This document shows, piece by piece, positions 1-9,508 of a stretch of DNA of 64,000 nt. This DNA comes from Saprospiraceae bacterium. Its GTDB lineage: Bacteria; Bacteroidota; Bacteroidia; Chitinophagales; Saprospiraceae. The notes beneath the pieces were generated by a model, which had not been told where the DNA came from, did no database searches, and saw nothing but the letters and a program-made list of their open reading frames with translations. The position numbers and the translations under genes were made by a program. The stretch is taken from positions 21,435 through 85,434 of the forward strand of contig CATQHI010000012.1 in NCBI GenBank assembly GCA_958295895.1, written 5' to 3'. The first letter of the stretch is position 1. Every line of letters starts with the position of its first letter.

Positions 1-1329
1 AGCTACTTCCAGCGCATCCGGTTTAGCCGCCAGGCCTGGGATACGATCTCGCTGCGCCTCGACGGTACGGAACTACGTCACCTCTGGGATTATTACGCCT
101 CTCCCGGCCAGAACAACAGTCGCGGCCCGGTGGACATCAACGAGATCACCTTCCTGGGGTACGGTATCGACGCCGAGGGGTACAGCGACTACGCCGGTCA
201 CGACGTGGCGGGTAAGCACATCCTGATCTTCGCCGGGGAGCCCCGCAACCGCAACGGCAACTTCCTGCTGACCGGCACCAAGGACCCCAGCGACTGGAGC
301 CTCGACGACGGCCGCAAGCTGGAGCTCGCCCGGGAGCACGGAGTGGAAACTGTCTTCATTATCGACCCGGCCTTCCGCAACAACGTGCAGGACGTACGCC
401 AGGAGGTACTCGACGGCCGGCTGCGGATGGTGGAGCAGACGGAGGCCGAGCGCCGCACCGCCAACTCGGTGTACATCACGCCCGAACTGGCCCGTACCCT
501 GCTCGGCAGGGAGTACAAAAAAGTAGTAAGGGCCCGCCGCCGCATCGAGAAGTCCGGGCGCCTGCGCCCCGTCACGGTGGCCACCGCACTACAGCTGACC
601 CAGGAGAAGCGCGTGTCGGAGCTCATCGGAGAGAACGTCCTCGGCTACCTCGAGGGCACCGACTCCGTACTCAAAAACGAGGTGCTGGTGGTCAGTGCCC
701 ACTACGATCACCTCGGTAAGCGGGGCGATGCTGTCTTCAACGGAGCCGATGATAACGGCTCGGGCACCAGCACCGTCCTGGAGATCGCCGAGGCTTTCAT
801 AAAGGCCAAGCAGGAGGGACTCGGCCCCCGGCGTAGCGTGCTCTTCCTCTGGGTCAGCGGCGAGGAAAAGGGCCTGCTGGGATCGGAGTACTACGCCAGC
901 CATCCGGTCTTTCCGCTGGAGCAAACCATTGCCGATATCAACGTCGATATGGTGGGCCGGGTGGATGAAAAGCACGCCGCCGACCCCTACTACATCTACG
1001 TTATCGGCAGCGACCGGCTCAGCACCGAGCTCCACCGGATCAACGAAACGGTCAACCGCGACTTCACCCAGCTGGAACTGGACTACACCTACAACCTGGA
1101 GTCCGACCCGAACCGCTACTACTACCGCTCCGATCACTACAACTTTGCCCGCAACGGTATTCCCAGTATCTTCTTTTTCAACGGCAGCCACGCCGACTAC
1201 CACCGGGATACGGACACGGTAGATAAGATCAACTTCGATAAGATGGTCCGCATCGGTCAGCTCGTGTTCTACAACGCCTGGCAGCTGGCCAACCAGGATA
1301 AACGTATTGAGGTGGATGTGCGTCCCTAA
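1..1329 (+). CDS. M28 family metallopeptidase, 5'-truncated by window edge
   Basis: Frame is open from base 1 upstream of the listed ORF start; zinc-peptidase motifs SAHYDHLG, GADDNGSGTS, SGEEKGLLGSEYY, NVDMVGR and C-terminal SHADYHRDTDT. Confidence 0.93.
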   Translation, partial: SYFQRIRFSRQAWDTISLRLDGTELRHLWDYYASPGQNNSRGPVDINEITFLGYGIDAEGYSDYAGHDVAGKHILIFAGEPRNRNGNFLLTGTKDPSDWSLDDGRKLELAREHGVETVFIIDPAFRNNVQDVRQEVLDGRLRMVEQTEAERRTANSVYITPELARTLLGREYKKVVRARRRIEKSGRLRPVTVATALQLTQEKRVSELIGENVLGYLEGTDSVLKNEVLVVSAHYDHLGKRGDAVFNGADDNGSGTSTVLEIAEAFIKAKQEGLGPRRSVLFLWVSGEEKGLLGSEYYASHPVFPLEQTIADINVDMVGRVDEKHAADPYYIYVIGSDRLSTELHRINETVNRDFTQLELDYTYNLESDPNRYYYRSDHYNFARNGIPSIFFFNGSHADYHRDTDTVDKINFDKMVRIGQLVFYNAWQLANQDKRIEVDVRP

Positions 1330-2615
1330 AACCCAAACAGCGAGCTTCCTACCGCCCTCGTGCCCTCCGCCTGCATGTTATAGTACACGGCCGCGGCTAC
1401 AAAGCCCAGCACCGCCACGATGAACCCGTAGAGGAACACGCTGTAGCAAATGCGCAGGTAGGCATACTTCTTAGCCAGCACCACGCCGAGGTAGTAGAGG
1501 TCACGCGACATGGTGCTGTACAGGAAGTCCTCGTCCTTGAGCATTTCGCTCATGCCGTACTCGTAGTCCTCCAGCGGCATCCTGTAAAAATTACCGAAGA
1601 ACAGTAGGTTGCTGCGTTTGGCCCTGATGTCCTCCAGGCTGCTCTTACCCTCCGTGATTTTGGGCCGGGTGGCCTGAATGGCAAAAAACAGCGAGCTTAG
1701 ACACACCGCCATCAGGATAATCGTCGGCACCGTAAGGTGGGGATTAGTATCGAGCTTGGGGAACAGATTAGCCGCCGAGATACTCAGGATGATCGCATTG
1801 ACCGACAGCATGATGTTGGCCTTGCTATCGGCCATGCTACTCAGGTTCACCTGCGAGCTGTAGGTGGCCCGGTACATAGTCTCTACGCCGCGCCCGGGTT
1901 TGAAGGGCTCCTTGTCCCTGGCGCGCGACTTTTTGAACGACTTCTTTTGCTTTTTTTCCCGTTCTAGCTCCTCCAGGTTAGTCGGGGTGGGATCGGGATG
2001 CAGCGCCTTTTTGCGGCGGTACAGTTCCTTGACGTGCTTCTCCTTGAGCTTGCCGTACAGCTCGCGCGCCGCCTCGGTATGGTATTCGTGCTGGAGCATA
2101 AAGGCCAACTCGAAGTCGATCCATTCCTGATCCGACATCACAATGTCGCGCGTCAGCGCGAACTCCTGGCGCACCCGGCCGCAGCGGTCCCAGTAGCTTG
2201 CCCCCCCCAGGTGACTGAGGTCGGCATCGGCCACAATTTCTCCCACGAAGGTCTGCGGCTGCTGGGGCATGCGCGTGGCCATAATACCGCCGCGCACTTT
2301 TTCGATCAGCTCCTCCTCCGTACCGTAACAGCGTAGGTAAGCCTCGGCGTGGCTGGCGCTGCGGTCCTCGTGTGCCTCCCAGCCCTCGGTGTAGCCCGTG
2401 TCATGAAACCAGGCGGCTATGCGGATCGCGAGTAGATCCGAATCCTCCAGATCATACTGTGCCGCAATCTCCCCGGCCGCCTCCACCACCGCGCAGGTGT
2501 GCTGAAAATTATGGTAGACGTAGCGTCCATCCGTCCCCCTGCGGATCAACTCCTCCACGTGGGCTTCTACCTCCCCCAGCAGGCCTACCGGTCCGGTCAG
2601 CGTTTCTGTTTTCAT
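1326..2615 (-). CDS. HD-domain phosphohydrolase fused to Pycsar-effector-like (PycTM/DUF5706) membrane domain
   Basis: HD motifs YHNFQHT...AWFHDTGY...DADLSHLGG; C-terminal YSSQVNLSSMADSKANIMLSVNAIILS plus hydrophobic helices resembling PycTM. Confidence 0.82.
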   Translation of the reverse strand: MKTETLTGPVGLLGEVEAHVEELIRRGTDGRYVYHNFQHTCAVVEAAGEIAAQYDLEDSDLLAIRIAAWFHDTGYTEGWEAHEDRSASHAEAYLRCYGTEEELIEKVRGGIMATRMPQQPQTFVGEIVADADLSHLGGASYWDRCGRVRQEFALTRDIVMSDQEWIDFELAFMLQHEYHTEAARELYGKLKEKHVKELYRRKKALHPDPTPTNLEELEREKKQKKSFKKSRARDKEPFKPGRGVETMYRATYSSQVNLSSMADSKANIMLSVNAIILSISAANLFPKLDTNPHLTVPTIILMAVCLSSLFFAIQATRPKITEGKSSLEDIRAKRSNLLFFGNFYRMPLEDYEYGMSEMLKDEDFLYSTMSRDLYYLGVVLAKKYAYLRICYSVFLYGFIVAVLGFVAAAVYYNMQAEGTRAVGSSLFGF

Positions 2616-2640
2616 CGTTGTATAACATCAATCACGGCCA

Positions 2641-2665
2641 GTAGGGCGGGGCCGCAGGTGCAAAG
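2641..2665 (-). repeat. Dispersed GC-rich core, copy 1
   Basis: Minus strand CTTTGCACCTGCGGCCCCGCCCTAC, upstream of HD-PycTM gene. Confidence 0.75.
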
Positions 2666-2707
2666 CTTACGCAGAGCAAACTTAACCACACGGGCTTTTC
2701 GTGCGTT

Positions 2708-3094
2708 TTGACCTCCAAGTTAACTAGCTACCCCCCTACCGTGTATCCCCTCCTATCCCGCATCGCCAAAAACGCCAAGACCGCCGGTACGCGCACCGTC
2801 TACACTGCCCTGCTGCTCTACTACGCCTACCGCCGCAAAGAAACCCCCAGCTGGGCTAAGCGGACCATCCTGGGCGCCCTGGGGTACCTGATTGCCCCCC
2901 TGGACGCCCTGCCCGATCTCACGCCCGTGCTGGGGTATACCGACGACCTGGCCGTACTCGGTACCGGACTGGCCATCGTGGCGGCCTACATCAATAAGGA
3001 CGTCAGGACACAGGCGCGCGCTAAACTGGATGCCTGGTTTCCCGGCCAGGTGACCGCCGAGGTGGTCGAGGCGGTGGATCGCGAGCTCGACTAG
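2708..3094 (+). CDS. YkvA/DUF1232 family membrane protein
   Basis: ILGALGYLIAPLDALPDLTPVLGYTDDLAVL motif typical of DUF1232. Confidence 0.85.
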   Translation: MTSKLTSYPPTVYPLLSRIAKNAKTAGTRTVYTALLLYYAYRRKETPSWAKRTILGALGYLIAPLDALPDLTPVLGYTDDLAVLGTGLAIVAAYINKDVRTQARAKLDAWFPGQVTAEVVEAVDRELD

Positions 3095-3150
3095 CCGCCG
3101 GCGCCCCCAACCGCGTACCCCTTACCTTTGTCTCCTTCAAAACTCCCTAG

Positions 3151-3672
3151 ATGTCCGGCACCAACAACCGCTTCGCCACCGCCCTCATGAAGGCCCTCGA
3201 AAAGAAAAACCTCGACGGCTTTGACTACCTGGAGTGGAAACAGAGCGTAGGGCGGCTCACCGAGATCGGTATGGACCAGGATACGGCCATCAACTCAGCC
3301 TTCATCACCGGCTCCTCCGTCGGTCTGACCAAGGAAAAACTCATCAAGACGGCCAATTACTACGCCGAGGTACTACAGGACGAAAAGGCCCAGTTCATGC
3401 GCAGCCTCGAAAAGCACCTGGTGGACAACGTCGAGGGGAAGGCCAAGCAGACCGGCGAGCTCAAAAAGAAAATCGCCAACTGGGAGACCAAGATCGAGCA
3501 ACTACGGGAGCAAATCCAGGCCGCCACCGAGCAGATTGAGTCGGCCGATGCCCAGATCACCGCCGCCCGCACCAAAGCCGAGGAGAACCAGCGTGGCTTC
3601 GAGGAGGCGCTCCAGGTCATCACCACCACCATCAACGAAGACGTAGCCGACATCCGGCGCGTGCTCGCCTAA
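3151..3672 (+). CDS. Coiled-coil protein of unknown function
   Basis: Full ORF with TACCTTTG promoter-like motif upstream (3123-3130); long Glu/Lys/Ala-rich heptads. Confidence 0.8.
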   Translation: MSGTNNRFATALMKALEKKNLDGFDYLEWKQSVGRLTEIGMDQDTAINSAFITGSSVGLTKEKLIKTANYYAEVLQDEKAQFMRSLEKHLVDNVEGKAKQTGELKKKIANWETKIEQLREQIQAATEQIESADAQITAARTKAEENQRGFEEALQVITTTINEDVADIRRVLA

Positions 3673-3687
3673 CCCCGCTGTTTCCCC

Positions 3688-4722
3688 ATGACGCCACCGG
3701 CCTCCCCCAAAAAGTCATTCTGGCAACGCCCCGAGGGAGTTACGGGACTCGTCTTTTTGCTGGCCATCCTGGCCGGTCTGGGCTTCGTATTTACCACCTT
3801 CGCCGGCATCATCATTCCCTTCCTGTCCACCACCCTCGGACTGGTAGTTGCCGCCGTGGCCCTGCTCACGGTACTCTTTGCCATTGTCGATCCCCGTACC
3901 CGTACCCTGCTGAGTTATATGTACAAATCGGGCATGCGCAAGCTCACCGGCCTGTTCGTCAACATCGACCCCATCGGTATCCTCAAATCCTACGTCGAGG
4001 AGCTGGAGGGGAATTTACAGGAGATGCGCAAACAGATCGGTAAGATCCGCGGGCAGATGCGGCACCTCACCACCCTGGTGGAGACCAACGAAAAGGAGGT
4101 CAAAAAACAACTCAAGCTGGCCGCCCTGGCCAAGGAGAAGGGCAAGAACCAGCAGATGATCCTGAGCAGCCGCCGCGCCGCCCGCCTGCGCGAGAGCAAC
4201 CAGAAGTACCAGGTGCTGCTCACAAAAATGGAGGTGCTCAACCGCGTGCTCAACCGCATGCACCAGAACAGCGAGGTGCTACTCGAAGACACCCGCGATC
4301 AGGTCGACCTACGCATCCAGGAGCGCAAAGCCATCCGGGCGAGCCACGGGGCCATGAAGTCGGCCATGAGCGTGATCAACGGCGACCCCGATCAGCGCGC
4401 CCTCTTCGATCAGGCCATGGAGGCCATCGCCGAGGACGTCGCCAACAAAGTGGGTGAAATGGAGCGCATGATGGAACTCAGCAGTGACTTCCTGGCCAGC
4501 GTCGATCTGCAAAACGGGGTATTTGCCGACGAGGGCCTGCGTATGCTGGAGGAGTGGGAGAAAAAAAGTGAATTACTGCTCAGTGAGGGGCACATCGAGA
4601 TGGACCTCGACGACAAGCGCACCACGCCCGAGGAGCGGCTCGATCTGGAGGACATCCCCCGCCCGGAAGCCAAGCCCCAGGGACGGGGCGAAACCGGCAA
4701 CTACGATCAGTTTTTCCAGTAA
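3688..4722 (+). CDS. Membrane-anchored PspA/Vipp1-like coiled-coil protein
   Basis: Two N-terminal hydrophobic segments followed by DPIGILKSYVEELEGNLQEMRKQIGKIRGQMRHL, reminiscent of PspA; long alpha-helical region. Confidence 0.6.
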   Translation: MTPPASPKKSFWQRPEGVTGLVFLLAILAGLGFVFTTFAGIIIPFLSTTLGLVVAAVALLTVLFAIVDPRTRTLLSYMYKSGMRKLTGLFVNIDPIGILKSYVEELEGNLQEMRKQIGKIRGQMRHLTTLVETNEKEVKKQLKLAALAKEKGKNQQMILSSRRAARLRESNQKYQVLLTKMEVLNRVLNRMHQNSEVLLEDTRDQVDLRIQERKAIRASHGAMKSAMSVINGDPDQRALFDQAMEAIAEDVANKVGEMERMMELSSDFLASVDLQNGVFADEGLRMLEEWEKKSELLLSEGHIEMDLDDKRTTPEERLDLEDIPRPEAKPQGRGETGNYDQFFQ

Positions 4723-4723
4723 C

Positions 4724-5779
4724 CTACCGCCACCCGGCTCCGTAGGTATTGACGAGCACATCGTCGTAGGCATCCGCCTGTGCGAACAACGCTTCAAAAC
4801 GCGGTAGGGCGGTTTCCAGGCTTAGGTACCGGTCGTAGATCAGCAGCGATAGAATGATATCGCGCCCGTAGGTCGAAAACGTAAGCTGCTGCAGCCGGTC
4901 GTTCTCGCGCAGTAGGTAAGCAAACACCTCCGCAGGAGGCAGCTCGGGCAGTTGGCACAGGTAAGCATCACCGGTGACTAGGCCACTATCCTCGTGGTAG
5001 GTCACCTGTATCGTAGCACTGCCCTGGCGAATACGCCAGAGGTTGGGGCCCCGACGGGCGAGGCGTGGGTCGTGACCCGCCGCCCGAATGATGGCTTCGA
5101 TGGTAGCCTCCACTCCGGTCGGCAGTACCTCCTCCACCAGGGAGGGCAGTACAAGGGGCTTACCGCAGTTCGGGCAAAAACCCTTCGGATTGGCCGCTAG
5201 CTCGAAGGTCACCTCCCGGCAGTAAAAACAGCGCGCCGCCGGCCGGCCCTCTCCCCGGCCGAAGGTGTCCAGTACCTCGCTGACCGTCCCGGCCGGCAGG
5301 GCTAGCGTCTCTCCGGGATGCTCCCGGGCGTTCATCATGTTGATACCCCGAAGCTGGCCCTGCGCATCGAGCAGCACTCCGCCGATGAGCGTCTCCCCCT
5401 CCCGTGCCGTGTGCCGTAGGTAATCGGTTCCATTTAGCTCCACCCCGACCGCAGTCAGCTCTCCGTCGATTTGCCGGACCGGCTCCCCCAGGTACTGCCC
5501 GACGGTCCGCACCGGATCACCCACCCCGGCGGCCTCCTGGCTAAAGGGTAGCGGCGGCACTTCCGGAAGGCTACGGGGCCGCAAAAAAGCCAGGTCGTAA
5601 ACAGCATCGAGGTAGACGACCTCGGCCAGTTGCTCAGCCTGGTCGGCTCCCTCGATGACCACCGTGCTGTTGCTGCGCACGACGTGCTCGTTCGTCACCA
5701 CCAGGGCGTACTGCGCCAGGTATACGCCGGTACCGGTACTAAAGGGGGTGGCAACCTGAAGGAGTGGGATGGGGGACAT
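4724..5779 (-). CDS. Trypsin-like (S1C/HtrA-type) protein with zinc ribbon and C-terminal YbjN-like region; probable pseudoprotease
   Basis: VVTNEHVV (His) and YLDAVYDLAFL (Asp) motifs; Ser motif reads GETLIGGVLLDAQGQLRGIN; CFYC..CPNC zinc ribbon. Confidence 0.8.
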   Translation of the reverse strand: MSPIPLLQVATPFSTGTGVYLAQYALVVTNEHVVRSNSTVVIEGADQAEQLAEVVYLDAVYDLAFLRPRSLPEVPPLPFSQEAAGVGDPVRTVGQYLGEPVRQIDGELTAVGVELNGTDYLRHTAREGETLIGGVLLDAQGQLRGINMMNAREHPGETLALPAGTVSEVLDTFGRGEGRPAARCFYCREVTFELAANPKGFCPNCGKPLVLPSLVEEVLPTGVEATIEAIIRAAGHDPRLARRGPNLWRIRQGSATIQVTYHEDSGLVTGDAYLCQLPELPPAEVFAYLLRENDRLQQLTFSTYGRDIILSLLIYDRYLSLETALPRFEALFAQADAYDDVLVNTYGAGWR

Positions 5780-5804
5780 GTGAAAGGACTCACCAACTAC
5801 GGAA

Positions 5805-7631
5805 GTGTCGAATGTACAACCTTACCCGCTTTACGGGCTTCTTCGCATCTTTGTCGGCGTGGCGGACCCGTTTACCTACTATACTCAACTTGCCGGCGCG
5901 GCAGCGGCACGCGCCACCCGGCTCCAGCAGCGGTACGACCGGCTAGCCGTAGCGCGACTGATCGCCTTTGCCGGGTTGGTGGCCCTCCTGATTCTCGCCT
6001 TCGATGCGGCCCTTTGGCTGGGCATCGGGCTCCTGCTGATCGGCCTGCCCCTACTCGGGGTTGGGGTGCGCTGGCACCTTAGCATCGGCCGGGAGGCGCA
6101 ACGCGCCCGGGTGCGGCACGGCCTGGCCGGGGCGGAGCTCCGGGCCCTTGACCATCAGTTTTCCCAGTTCGGCGATGGCTACGCCTACCAGCCTGCCGAT
6201 CACCCCTACGCCGTGGACCTGGACATTCTCGGCCCGCATTCCCTGTACCAGTACCTCAACCGCACCGTCACGGCCATCGGGGGGGAACGACTGGCCCAGG
6301 AGCTCCTCCACCCCGCCACGCCCCCGGAGGCGGAGCGCCGACGCATCGCCGGGCGAGACCTGGCGGCAGACCCGGACTGGTGCACTGAATTCAGAACCCT
6401 AGGCAGTGAGCTAAGGGACGAGCTCGGCTACGCTCGCCGGCTACTGGAGTGGGTGGAGCGCCCCGCCGTGGTCACCGGTCGCTTCGCCCGTTGGATGCGG
6501 TGGCTCGCCCCGGTACTTACCCTGCTAGGACTCTGGTGGTGCTTTACCCAACAGCCCTGGCAGCTGGGGCTACTAGCCTTCGTGCCGGCCTTCGTACTGC
6601 TGCGCCGCTACGGGGAGGCGGCCGCACTCGAGCATAGCTACACGGCCCGGGCCGGCACGATCCTAGCCGGGTACCGGCAGCTGTTCGAGCAGATGGAGGC
6701 GCGACCCGGCAGCAGCCTAGGAGCTTCGGTAGCCATCGGGCGGCTGGCGTACGCCATCAAGCAGCTCGACGTACGCAATAATCCCTTCGTGTTCCTGCTC
6801 GAGATCACCGGGCTGTGGAGCATCCAGTGGCTGACCCGGCTGGACCGCTGGCGTCTGAATCACCGCGACCAACTAGCCCGCTGGCTGGAGGAGCTCGCCG
6901 ATACCGATGCCCGCATATCCTGGGCCACGCTGCGCTTCAACCATCCCGGCTGGACGGAACCCGAGCCGACCGGGGAGCGGGTGCTCGAAGGGCGGGGACT
7001 GGCTCATCCCCTGCTTTCGCCGCGGGGTCGCGTGACCAATGCTATTTCAATGTCGACCGACGGGCACATCCACCTCGTCACCGGAAGTAACATGGCCGGC
7101 AAGTCGACGTGGCTGCGCACCGTAGGCATCAATCTGGTACTGGCCCGGGCCGGGGGTCCTGTCTGCGCGTTGCACCTGCGCGCCGCCGCCCTCCAGGTGT
7201 GGACCTCCATGCGTACGCAGGACGATCTGAGTGAGAATACCTCGAGCTTTTTTGCCGAGCTCAAACGCCTGAAGGCCATCATCGATGCCGTGAAGGACCC
7301 CGGGCAGGAGGTGTTTTTCCTGCTCGACGAGATCCTCAAGGGCACCAATAGCCGCGACCGCCATACGGGTGCCCGCGCCCTGATCCGCCAGTTGATTCGC
7401 GAGCGGGGGGCCGGTATCATTGCCACCCACGACCTGGAACTGGCCGCCCTGGCCGACGAGCCCGGGGCACGGGTAGAAAACTACGCCATGGAAGTACAGA
7501 CTCGTGCGGGCGAATTGGTGTTTGACTACCAGCTGCATCCGGGCGTGAGCCAGAGCTTCAACGCCACGGCGCTGATGGCCCGCATGGGCATCGAAATAGA
7601 CCCCGCCGATATCTCACTAACCCACGACTAA
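5805..7631 (+). CDS. Membrane-associated MutS-family ATPase (start codon uncertain)
   Basis: TGSNMAGKSTWLRT Walker A, FFLLDEILKGTNSRDRHTGA, IIATHDLELA; two N-terminal hydrophobic hairpins. Confidence 0.88.
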   Translation: MSNVQPYPLYGLLRIFVGVADPFTYYTQLAGAAAARATRLQQRYDRLAVARLIAFAGLVALLILAFDAALWLGIGLLLIGLPLLGVGVRWHLSIGREAQRARVRHGLAGAELRALDHQFSQFGDGYAYQPADHPYAVDLDILGPHSLYQYLNRTVTAIGGERLAQELLHPATPPEAERRRIAGRDLAADPDWCTEFRTLGSELRDELGYARRLLEWVERPAVVTGRFARWMRWLAPVLTLLGLWWCFTQQPWQLGLLAFVPAFVLLRRYGEAAALEHSYTARAGTILAGYRQLFEQMEARPGSSLGASVAIGRLAYAIKQLDVRNNPFVFLLEITGLWSIQWLTRLDRWRLNHRDQLARWLEELADTDARISWATLRFNHPGWTEPEPTGERVLEGRGLAHPLLSPRGRVTNAISMSTDGHIHLVTGSNMAGKSTWLRTVGINLVLARAGGPVCALHLRAAALQVWTSMRTQDDLSENTSSFFAELKRLKAIIDAVKDPGQEVFFLLDEILKGTNSRDRHTGARALIRQLIRERGAGIIATHDLELAALADEPGARVENYAMEVQTRAGELVFDYQLHPGVSQSFNATALMARMGIEIDPADISLTHD

Positions 7632-7641
7632 CACGATACCC

Positions 7642-8658
7642 ATGAGTAAAGGAAAAATTTTGGTGACCGGCGGCACCGGCTACATCGGCAGCCACACCGT
7701 GGTAGACCTGCTCGAGAACGACTTTGAGGTCGTCAGCGTCGACAATTACCACAACAGCAAGGCCGGTGTGCTCGATGGCATCGAGGAAATCACCGGGGTG
7801 CGCGTCGCGAACCACACGGTGGATCTATCCGATGCAGTGGCTGCGGCTAAGTTATTCGATTCCAACAAGTTCGACGGGGCCATTCACTTCGCGGCCTTTA
7901 AGTCCGTCGGTGAAAGTGTGACCAAGCCCCTCGCCTACTACCGCAACAACCTGAATAGTCTCCTTAATGTTATCACCGGGCTGAAGCGGCAGGGCAGCGG
8001 CCGGTTGGTTTTCTCCTCCAGCTGCTCGGTGTACGGTAATGCCGACGAGCTGCCGGTCACCGAAGCTACCCCCCGTAAGGAGGCCGAAAGCCCCTACGCA
8101 CGTACCAAGCAGATGGGCGAGGATATCCTCTACGACTACTGTGCGGCCCACCCCGACTTTGCCGCCATCCTGCTCCGCTACTTCAATCCCGCCGGGGCCC
8201 ACCCCAGCGGCAAAATCGGCGAGGACGCCGCCGCGCCCGCCAGCAATCTCGTACCGGTCATCACCGAGGTAGGGGCCGGCAAGCGGGATACGCTGACCGT
8301 TTTCGGCAACGACTACGCAACGCGCGACGGTAGCTGCGTACGCGATTACATCCACGTGGCCGACCTGGCCCACGCCCACACCCTAGCCCTGGAGTACCTG
8401 ATGAGCGATCGGGCGACCGAAAACCCCGCCCTGTTCAACCTCGGCATCGGCGAGGGGCTCACCGTACTGGAGGTCATCAGGGCCTTCGAACGCGTCGCGG
8501 ACCAACCCCTCAACTATGACATCGGCCCCCGCCGCCCCGGCGACGTGGTGGCCGTCTACGCCGATCGCAGCAAGGCCACGCGGGAGCTGGGCTGGGAACC
8601 GCGCTACGACGTCGATGACATCATGCGAACGGCCTGGGCCTGGGAACAACAGCGGTAG
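7642..8658 (+). CDS. galE: UDP-glucose 4-epimerase
   Basis: GGTGYIGSH Rossmann start, YARTK catalytic Tyr/Lys, typical length. Confidence 0.95.
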   Translation: MSKGKILVTGGTGYIGSHTVVDLLENDFEVVSVDNYHNSKAGVLDGIEEITGVRVANHTVDLSDAVAAAKLFDSNKFDGAIHFAAFKSVGESVTKPLAYYRNNLNSLLNVITGLKRQGSGRLVFSSSCSVYGNADELPVTEATPRKEAESPYARTKQMGEDILYDYCAAHPDFAAILLRYFNPAGAHPSGKIGEDAAAPASNLVPVITEVGAGKRDTLTVFGNDYATRDGSCVRDYIHVADLAHAHTLALEYLMSDRATENPALFNLGIGEGLTVLEVIRAFERVADQPLNYDIGPRRPGDVVAVYADRSKATRELGWEPRYDVDDIMRTAWAWEQQR

Positions 8659-9419
8659 TGGCCCACCTGCGCCTGACCGGCACGGCGACCTCCCAGGGGG
8701 TACCAGTGATCGGCTGCCACTGTGCGGCCTGTAGCTCCACGGACCCCCGCGACCGGCGGTACCGGACCAGCGCAGTGCTCTACGCCGGGGAGGCCAGACT
8801 GGCCATCGACGCCGGCCCTGACTTCCGCTCCCAGATGCTGCGCGCGCAGGTCGACCGCCTCGATGGTATCCTGCTCACCCACGAGCACAACGATCACACC
8901 GCCGGCATCGACGACGTACGGCCCTACTGCTTCATGCAGGGCGTCGACATGCCCGTGTACTGCCTACCCCGGGTGGCCGGGGAGCTACGCGAACGTTTCG
9001 CCTACACCTTTACCAATTACCCCGGGGTGCCGCGGCTCGATGTGCGGGAGTGCACCTTCGGCGATCGCCTGGACTTTGCCGAACTGGACCTTGAGTTACT
9101 GCGCGTAGACCACGGTCGGCTACCGATCCTGGGGTTCCGGGTAAACGATCTGGCCTACCTCACCGACGTGAAAACCCTGCCCGAGCCGACCATCGCTTCG
9201 CTCCAAAATCTGGACACTCTAGTGATTTCCAGCCTAAACCATTACGGTACCCACAGCCACCTATCCGTCGCAGAAACAATGAATTACGTAACGTTACTAC
9301 AGCCGCGAAGGACCGTACTTTTTCACTTGAGCCACCGGCTGGGTCCCCATGCGGAATTTCAGTCGACCCTACCCGCCGGCGTGTACGTCGGCTACGACGG
9401 TATGCGGCTAGACCTTTAA
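8658..9419 (+). CDS. MBL-fold metallohydrolase (PhnP-like)
   Basis: LTHEHNDHTAGIDDVRP metal-binding motif; GTG start overlapping galE stop. Confidence 0.9.
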   Translation: MAHLRLTGTATSQGVPVIGCHCAACSSTDPRDRRYRTSAVLYAGEARLAIDAGPDFRSQMLRAQVDRLDGILLTHEHNDHTAGIDDVRPYCFMQGVDMPVYCLPRVAGELRERFAYTFTNYPGVPRLDVRECTFGDRLDFAELDLELLRVDHGRLPILGFRVNDLAYLTDVKTLPEPTIASLQNLDTLVISSLNHYGTHSHLSVAETMNYVTLLQPRRTVLFHLSHRLGPHAEFQSTLPAGVYVGYDGMRLDL

Positions 9420-9441
9420 GGTCCCGTTAAAGCAGCCTATC

Positions 9442-9465
9442 CGGGGGGCGGGGCCGCCGGTGCGG
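9442..9465 (-). repeat. Dispersed GC-rich core, diverged copy
   Basis: Plus strand cggggggcggggccgccggtgcgg. Confidence 0.6.
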
Positions 9466-9508
9466 GCGTTTGGTAAGGGTACCGCTACCTTCGTCGTTTC
9501 TCCACCCT

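Noticed and set aside
5805-5860. First residues of the MutS-like ORF as certain N-terminus
   Set aside because: Start could equally be an internal GTG (VADPFTYY); left as uncertain rather than claimed.
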